Of a stretch of DNA of 64,000 nucleotides, positions 57,969 to 64,000 are shown in pieces. Each line of letters starts with the position of its first letter. The stretch's first letter is position 1. The position numbers and the translations under genes are program-made. Source of the DNA: Lumnitzera littorea (lineage: Eukaryota; Streptophyta; Magnoliopsida; Myrtales; Combretaceae); the NCBI GenBank assembly GCA_024138015.1, contig JAMXBB010000011.1, positions 29,006,155 to 29,070,154 of the forward strand, given 5' to 3'. The notes beneath the pieces are model-generated. The model worked only from the letters and a program-made list of their open reading frames with translations. It ran no database searches and was not told the origin of the DNA.

Positions 57969-58100
57969 GCACTACAAGGGCAATAAATAAAAAATCAATT
58001 GCATCTCTAGGTAATAAAAGTAAACAATGAAAACAAAAGAAAATAAAGAAAAAAAAAATGGTCAAAGTAATAAAGCAACTAGCGTTCTTAATATCAAAAA
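57969..58100 (-). other. Leader of element H
   Basis: Short untranslated stretch between primer site and gag; the overlapping Phe-rich frame to 58143 is not a gene. Confidence 0.6.
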
Positions 58101-58118
58101 TCCCCGGCAACGGCGCCA
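58101..58118 (-). other. Primer-binding site of element H (tRNA-Asp)
   Basis: Minus strand TGGCGCCGTTGCCGGGGA, six bases after the LTR; the standard Athila primer site complementary to the 3' end of tRNA-Asp. Confidence 0.9.
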
Positions 58119-58124
58119 AAAACT

Positions 58125-59350
58125 TGATACGAGGCAAGTGCACCTATCAATTTTAATATAGCGGATGTGAGTCCGAGTTGATCCCTTAGAGATTTTGAGT
58201 ACTAATATTAACTTTAGCTTTATTATCTAACCGGAAAATTGTGATAAATTGAATGAATTAAAAATACTGAATTTAACAACTAAACTACTTATGAGACTTA
58301 ATTACGCAAATTAAAAAGCAATAAACTACGAACGACTTCAAGTATGCAATGATGTATTTAGGAATTATTTCCCTTAGTGTTTAACATGTAACCTTTTTAA
58401 AATATATCCAATTTAATTTCTATTACTCTTGACTGGAGGGATTCACAATTAAAGCTAATATCTTTCTCAAGCATATTAACCTTAATCCTAAATTATTTAC
58501 CGGAATCTCTTCACTTAGTAATATAACTTAGAATTGCATTAATGTATAATGAATTCCTACACAAATAATTAACTTTCCGGAAGAAACATGTATCTTATCT
58601 CTAAGTATACATGTGATTCTCTTCAATTATGTTAAGATCTAATTACACATGCAATTTCTCAATCAACATGCATAATATCATATATTGATACTCTAGAATT
58701 ATCAATCCACAATTAAACAACATAATTGAATCAAGAAAAGATAGAAACTTTATTGAAATTATAATTCAATCCAAGGGTCCAAGGGTTACATGAAACCCTA
58801 GGTTCCATAATCCTAAATACTTGAATTCTAAGCTATCATAACGAATCTAAAAACGAGTTTTATCAAAAATATAAAATAAAGCATGAAAACCCCTCTTGAT
58901 TTGATGAACAATCTCTCTAATCTTGAAATTGATGTTGTTCTCGCTTCTTGATTGATGTTCTCCTCAAGTCTCCTTTCGTCTCTTGTGTCTCTCTGTTTCT
59001 GTAATGTCTCCCCTCCTTTTAAACCCTAAGATATCCTTTTATATGTGTATTACACAGATTCTATTTTCGTCACTAGACACGGCCTGGGACACGACCGTGT
59101 CCTCAGGTCGTGTAACTTTCTGTATTAAGGCAAAATTTTTACACAACTTCAAAACTTCATAACTTCTTCGTTTGAACTCGGAATTGAGTGAAACTGGATT
59201 CCTTTTCTTTGTTTTCGAGCCTAGAATGTGTTTAAACCCTGAAATCAACATTTTAATCAATTAAGTATCAATTTCTTTAAAGAAAACCAAAAATATAAGG
59301 GAAATACTATAAAATCACCATATGAAATATGTTTAAAATCAGAGTTATCA
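58125..59350 (-). repeat. 5' LTR of element H
   Basis: 1226 bp, direct repeat of 51528-52753 without length change. Minus-strand frame 59039-59260 within it is not a gene. Confidence 0.95.
59037..59103 (-). promoter_or_regulatory. TATA box and palindrome of 5' LTR, element H
   Basis: CATATAAAAGG on the minus strand (59037-59046) and palindrome at 59086-59103 with one arm changed (CGTGTCCT). This is the copy that would drive transcription of H. Confidence 0.65.
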
Positions 59351-59355
59351 CTAAG
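59351..59355. repeat. Right target-site duplication of element H
   Basis: CTAAG. Confidence 0.9.
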
Positions 59356-60533
59356 CATCTAAAAAACTTCACCTTGCTAGTCTTTCGTTTTGAGGTCTGT
59401 CCTTTCTCATATGTTCTTGGGGTCAGGCTAACCTTAGTTCAACTTGATTGTCCTACTCAACCTTGCTAGCCTACTCAGCTCTCATCAGGTCAGTCATTCC
59501 TTTCCTTAGCTTGATATGGTCTCCTTGACTCAGCTTGAATAGGTCGGTGCATATTAGGGTTTCGAGAGAATGTTGGCCCAAGTCTGCTCAAAGCATTCCT
59601 CCTTTGCTTTTTGACCCTCTACGCAATCTTAATTGCCTCTTCCAAAGTATAAAACTTTTGCACTTCCATAATGTTGCGAATCTCAAATTTGAGTCTAAAA
59701 ATAAACCTCGATACTATACGGGCTTTTGATTCTTCCACGTCGACTTAGATCATAAATATTTGGAATTCTCTAACATAGTCATCAATATATCGGCTTCCTT
59801 GGTAAAGTTCCTATAACTTTGCAAAAGTATCTTGTAATTAGGTCTTGGGCACAAATCTATTGCTTAACAACCTTTTCATCTCCTTTCAGTTTCTCATACC
59901 TCGCCTTCTATCCCTTGCTTTGGCAGCATTTAGATTTTACCACCACACTGTAGCATACCCAATAAACTCCAGCGTAGCAAGTCAAACTTTGACAGTATTT
60001 ATATACCCATAATAGTTAAATATCTTCTCGACCTTCTCTTCCCACTCTAAGTATTCATCTACATCTCCACTTCTACTGAAAGGTAGGATTTGAACCTTGA
60101 CATTGGTTAGCCTTTGAGCGGCTTAGGGTCCTCGCTCTTGTGCTCGATAATAACCAGCTTCTTCTTCTTCCTCTCCATACTCTTCAACATCCAGCTCCTC
60201 ATTATCTTCCTCAATCTCTTCCAACTCCAGTCTTCATCTAGAAACTCGGTCTACTACTCTTCCAACTCACTATGGTTGAACTGGGCAATTGGTTTGGTTA
60301 CCTTGGCCATAGTATCTCTCAAGGGCATTTTCTTGTGGGTTATGGTATTGTACACGTTGAGGTTATTGTCTATTAACTTGCATTACTGTAACTAGACTCT
60401 CAACAAGGTTTATAAGTTTATTAAGTTTGTCATCAATCGACTCTTGGGTATTACTATCATTATAACCATGGCCAAGTTGAGCACCACTATTCTAATCACC
60501 AATAACACCCTGAACACTCAAATCTGACATCAT
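59356..60533 (-). pseudogene. gag: gag N-terminal part of element G
   Basis: Start near 60533 (MMSDLSVQGVIGD). An acidic stretch (about 60150-60230) is followed by a capsid core at about 60080-59600 in several frames. Interrupted by H at 59356; the knuckle continues at 51522. The plus-strand frame 60114-60395 is a shadow. Confidence 0.65.
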
Positions 60534-60777
60534 GCAATACTTCTTGAACAAATTAACAATTCACTAACAACTTTAATACATGATAACCACTCAAATAGAA
60601 CAGAAATGAGCTTGCTCTATTTTCGTAGTGAAAAACAGAGTAAGAGTAGAGTAATAATGAAACTACACTTACTTATATATGAATACACTATAATAGCTAC
60701 ATAGGGAACACAGCAGCCACTAACAGCAAAGCAAACCAAAACTTCATTGTAACTTCACACACTCCTTCTGGAACTGT
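60534..60777 (-). other. Leader of element G
   Basis: Between primer site and gag, no frame of note. Confidence 0.5.
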
Positions 60778-60789
60778 ACTCTAATACTA
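60778..60789 (-). other. Primer-binding site of element G (tRNA-Met, decayed)
   Basis: Minus strand TAGTATTAGAGT, 9 of 12 matches to TGGTATCAGAGC; the three differences are all G-to-A or C-to-T. Confidence 0.6.
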
Positions 60790-60796
60790 ATAAAGT

Positions 60797-61658
60797 TGAT
60801 GTGTCTTTGTGGGTCAAACATATGGAGAGGCATCACAATAAAGCAAACCCCAAAAGGAACAAAGGAAAAGCTAACAAGTCTAGGTAGCTACCGAATGGAT
60901 ATGATATACTACTCGATCCTACTCGGCTTACAATCCGCTGAATATGACATACTGGTTTGAATTGAAGGGTCACTTGTTGTTGCTGCTGCTACTATTTTTT
61001 GTTAAAGGAAATAGATAAGAGTTGAAGGATAGTGAGAATACTAAGGCTGTTCAAAGGAACCTTGAATAATAATTTAATATATTGATGAGTTTGGTCATGT
61101 ATACAAGTAAGTAGAGGTTTATATACCCATCCACTAGGGTTACTTTACATGTAAGAAAAGATAGAAGGGTATTATTACAATTAGGTTACATAAACATACT
61201 AAAAGGGATAAAAGAGATAAACAATATTCAGTATAGAAAAGTAAAGAATCTTTTTAGAATATTGTGCTAGAAGATACGTGTCACATGGTAGCTGGATGTC
61301 AGAATTATGGTACGAGTGGGCTAAAGTGAGAGAAAGTATTTGTAGTTAGGGACTGACTTGATCTAGATCAGGTCAGGGCTCAATTAATTCTACAGAGAAG
61401 TCAGATTGAGTTGGAGTTCAGTATCTATGGTCAACTTAGTAGCTCAGCTCGACTTGGGCTATTTCTAGAATAGAGTATAACTGCTGCGTAGGAGCAGGCT
61501 TGACACAAGTGAGGGTTCGATAGTTAGGTCGGTAGGAAATCAAGTTAGGATAAGAATCTCTATCTTAGATATGGTTTTGAGCTAGTATCCTTCAAGTGAG
61601 TCCTTAGAGTCCTCTAGCCTAGTTACGGGTAATTGGTCCAGGGGGTTAATTCGTATCA
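60797..61658 (-). repeat. 5' LTR of element G
   Basis: TGATGTGTC...TTCGTATCA, 862 bp, direct repeat of 47253-48096. Confidence 0.85.
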
Positions 61659-61663
61659 CTATA
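61659..61663. repeat. Right target-site duplication of element G
   Basis: CTATA, partner of CTACT at 47248-47252; ancestral CTACA inferred from the intact F LTR. Confidence 0.6.
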
Positions 61664-62224
61664 AATGACCAAAAAGATTCTTATTAGAAAAGGAAAAATA
61701 CAAGGTATACAGGAGAACTTCGGTAATCAACATAAAAAGAATATCAGTTTGTAAGGATAGTATGAATGTTAGGAAGTAGGACATGCATCCGCTTCTTAAT
61801 GTAGTGGTCTAAATGGTACTGTATACCAAGCAGAGTTGGTTAAGTTAGCAGCTCAGCAAAATGGTAACTTGGCAAAGTAAGGTCGGGGAAATGCTAGCTC
61901 AGTAAGTAGTCACCCTTCTACTCGACAACAGTTAGTCAGCTTGGAAGTAGGGTCGCTCGACCTCGATCATCTATTTGCTTGGTAGTATGTAGGTTTATTG
62001 TTTAATCTTGGATTTGCTCGGTAACAAGAGATCAGCCTAGATACAAGTTAGTCGCTTCAAAGGACTCCGAGATGAGATAGAGAGAGATCGGAATGGAACA
62101 GCTTAGTAGGTTGGGGTGGAGAAGGCACTGCTCTTCAGGGTTCAACTCTCTTAGGATAGCTTGCTAAACTAAGTTGGCGAGTTCTCAAGCTTAAGAATGA
62201 GTGATTAGTCTTTGATCCCTATCA
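61664..62224 (-). repeat. 5' LTR of element F, right piece
   Basis: Continues 46892-47252; matches 43910-44466 and ends TTTGATCCCTATCA. Total with the left piece is about 922 bp against 928 in the other LTR. Confidence 0.85.
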
Positions 62225-62572
62225 GGTTGGTTCTAAGCTAGTTCCCATTTGGGACTCAAATTATACTTAGGTTTACATGTGACACTAAATCATCATGATT
62301 TAATATTTTCTTAGCATGACATATGAAGAAAAACTATATTTTTGGAGCAAAAGTTAATAAAAATGACCAAAAAATAAGGAAAAAAAAAAGGAAAATATTT
62401 TCATAGCATGCCACAAGCAGCTTATAAGTTGTAATGTACTTCACGCTATATAGTTTGACATTTCTTAATTAAACTATATTCAAATCTAAGGACTTCATTA
62501 GGGTAATTATTTTATTTAAGGAGCACCCACACTTTATTTATAAAATTCTTAAAAAGAAATCTTGAAATTTAT
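62225..62572. other. Unassigned AT-rich flank
   Basis: Between element F and the foldback element. No frame or repeat recognised; should be the continuation of whatever F entered, but I could not match it to element E. Confidence 0.4.
62564..62572. repeat. Left 9-bp duplication of foldback element
   Basis: GAAATTTAT; partner AAAATTTAT at 63877-63885. Confidence 0.5.
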
Positions 62573-63876
62573 GGGAAATTTACAAATTTATGGGAAAGGA
62601 CTCAACCTTTTATATCTTTTTTATTTGAGTCTTAAATATTTTCAAATTTCTATTTGAATTTTCAATATTTATAAAAGTTTTTAACTAAGTTCTCTGTTAG
62701 TTTACCATTAACTTTTTTGTTAATATGACATGTGATACTTTTTAATTGGTCTATGGGAAAAGCATAAATTTAGGACTTAACCTTTTATTATTTTTTGTTG
62801 GAGTTCTAAATTTTTCAAAATTTCTATTTGATTATTCAACGTTTGCAAAAGTTTTTAAATATATCCTATGTTAGTTTACTATTAACTTTTTTGTTAACTA
62901 TAGTACATGACATTTTTTTATTAGTCAACATATTTTTATTAAATAATTATTATAATAAAATAATTAAAAATTAATAAAATAATACACAAAATGATAATAA
63001 TTTTGGAAAATTTTAAAATAAATAAACAATGAAAATCAAATAATAAATATATATATATAATGTAACAAATGTATATACATGTATATTTATTATAATTTCA
63101 AGAAAATGGAAAATTATAAAATAGTTAAAAAAAAAAATCCTTCAAACCATACTCTAGCCTTATGGTAGCTGAAACAGCAAAAAAGAAGTGAAAAGTCACG
63201 ATTTACATACTAAAGTCGATCAAATCGACTTACTACTACTCGTGTATTTGAAAAAAAAAAAATGGAGTGAAACCTACTTGGGTTTCCAATTAGGGTGACT
63301 GGAACAAATACTTTTTATTTTTTTAGTGTTTTTTTTTTAATTTTTTTTTGTTGAATATATAATGAATACACACATATAAACATTTATTATTTTATATATG
63401 TATATATCTTTGTTATTTGATTTTTTTTGTTTCTTTATTTTTTTTTAATTTTCCTAATTTTTTGATTATTTTCTTCATTATTTTGTTAATTTTTTAATTA
63501 TTTTATTATAGTAGTTATTTAATAAAAATATGAGACCAATTCAAAAGTACTATATACCATAGTTAATGAAAAAGGTAACAGTAAATTAAACTTGTTTGAA
63601 AACTTTTACAAATTTTCAAGACTCAAATAGAAAATTTGAAACATTTAAAATTCGAATAGAAAATATACAAAAAGTTAAGTCCTAAAAATTTATATTTTTC
63701 TTATGGGCCAATAAGAAAATGCCATGTGACATGTTAACGGGAAGTTAATAATAAACTGACGGAAGACTTATTTGAAAGCTTTTGCAAATGTTGAGAAGTT
63801 AAATAAAAATTTTGAAACATTTAGGACTCAAACAAAAAATGTACAAAAAGTTAAGTTCAAAATTTGTACTTTTCCT
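62573..63876. mobile_element. MULE-like non-autonomous foldback DNA element
   Basis: About 550-bp imperfect terminal inverted repeats (62573-63120 and about 63340-63876) around a 200-bp centre. Each arm contains two tandem versions of a 180-bp motif (GGACTTAACCTTTTA...TTTCTATTTGA...AGTTTACTATTAACTTTTTTGTTAA). No transposase. The 9-bp flanking duplication (8 of 9) and long inverted repeats fit a Mutator-like element. The AT-rich context lowers certainty about the exact ends. Confidence 0.65.
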
Positions 63877-63885
63877 AAAATTTAT
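63877..63885. repeat. Right 9-bp duplication of foldback element
   Basis: AAAATTTAT, one transition from 62564-62572. Confidence 0.5.
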
Positions 63886-64000
63886 TTATATTATTTATAG
63901 GATCAAAATACAAAATTTGAAAAAAAAAAAAAAAGAGAGCATAAAGGGGAAATAAAAAGGGAAAGAATTGCTTTTCGGGATCCTTATTGATCCCAACTTT
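63886..64000. other. AT-rich right edge
   Basis: A-run and nothing recognised. Confidence 0.5.

Larger units (their letters stand above)
51528..59350 (-). mobile_element. Element H: young non-autonomous Athila derivative (gag-protease only)
   Basis: 7.8 kb with perfect CTAAG duplications and two 1226-bp LTRs. Between them: tRNA-Asp primer site, one gag-protease frame with a short tail, no RT, RNase H or integrase, then the Athila landmarks of the 3' half (GGGAGGCAACCC block, an acidic ORF, two AAGTGTGGGGA motifs). It is complete as an insertion, so loss of pol came before transposition. It would need proteins from an autonomous Athila element. Reminiscent of published TR-GAG elements, here with protease as well. 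Confidence 0.85.
47253..61658 (-). mobile_element. Element G: Ty3/gypsy retrotransposon nested in F, itself holding H
   Basis: About 6.6 kb without H. LTRs 844 and 862 bp, tRNA-Met primer site, gag, protease, RT with YFDD, RNase H and integrase in standard gypsy order on the minus strand. Inserted in the 5' LTR of F. Its gag is split by H between 51527 and 59356. Related to F in protein style but complete in gene set. All frames are broken. Confidence 0.85.
43539..62224 (-). mobile_element. Element F: gag-protease retrotransposon with deleted pol, outermost of a nest
   Basis: About 4.3 kb once the nested elements G and H are removed. LTRs of 928 and about 922 bp in direct repeat flank a tRNA-Met primer site, gag with a zinc knuckle, protease, and then only the C-terminal tail of integrase. 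RT, RNase H and the integrase core are missing. Element G sits inside its 5' LTR. The gene style (PR block ending ILLRRSWMFDKHVVYD, INT tail GDLVW-like...NIANLHLY) is that of a chromovirus-like Ty3/gypsy; lineage not fixed. Confidence 0.8.

Noticed and set aside
43534..62229. GGCTA/GGTTG as a firm target-site duplication for element F
   Set aside because: Two of five bases differ; both are transitions, but the match is too weak to count as proof, so it is listed with low confidence.

Overview
The window looks like plant nuclear DNA, probably from an angiosperm with a repeat-rich genome. The sequence does not identify a species. I see no intact cellular gene, no rRNA or tRNA gene, and no bacterial or viral operon. 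Almost everything that can be recognised is LTR retrotransposon: Ty3/gypsy elements of the Tat/Ogre, Athila and a third (chromovirus-like) lineage, solo LTRs, and one DNA foldback element. Coding regions are broken by stops and frameshifts. I call the elements A to H.

Layout. 1-6990 is the 5' part of Ogre-like element A on the minus strand: gag, an extra upstream ORF1, a tRNA-Arg type primer site and a 2.8 kb LTR. It has landed inside the integrase gene of plus-strand Ogre-like element B (6991 to about 11540), whose 3' UTR carries two tandem arrays before its LTR at 10234. 11541-14515 is non-coding, LARD-like debris. 14516-29157 is a structurally complete but decayed Ogre-like element C on the minus strand, with about 2 kb LTRs and target-site duplication ACATT/ATATT. 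In minus-strand order it runs LTR, primer site, ORF1, gag, protease, a putative intron, RT, RNase H, a second archaeal-type RNase H, integrase, a 40-bp repeat array and LTR. 29158-34140 is non-coding, with a second LARD-like region and an LTR end (D) next to a tRNA-Met primer site.

34140-43538 is plus-strand Tat-like element E, split by an Athila-type solo LTR (36801-39607) that itself holds a copia solo LTR (37156-38551). 43539-62224 is a three-level nest. Element F (43539-62224) has G (47253-61658) inside its 5' LTR, and G has a young Athila derivative H (51528-59350, TSD CTAAG, LTRs about 2 percent different by eye) inside its gag. H and F belong to different lineages, yet both have lost RT, RNase H and the integrase core while keeping gag and protease, so both would depend on enzymes supplied in trans. 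62573-63876 is a MULE-like foldback element with 9-bp flanking duplications.

The most interesting signals are the two gag-protease-only elements in one nest; an 18-bp perfect palindrome present once in each H LTR beside the TATA box and amplified as an array inside H; unrelated tandem arrays in the 3' UTRs of the Ogre-like elements; a Pol III A/B-box-like block shared by two LTRs; an eight-copy ACGT cluster in one U3; and a putative spliceosomal intron between protease and RT in element C. Nothing here is clearly a new biological system. All boundaries and counts were read by eye.
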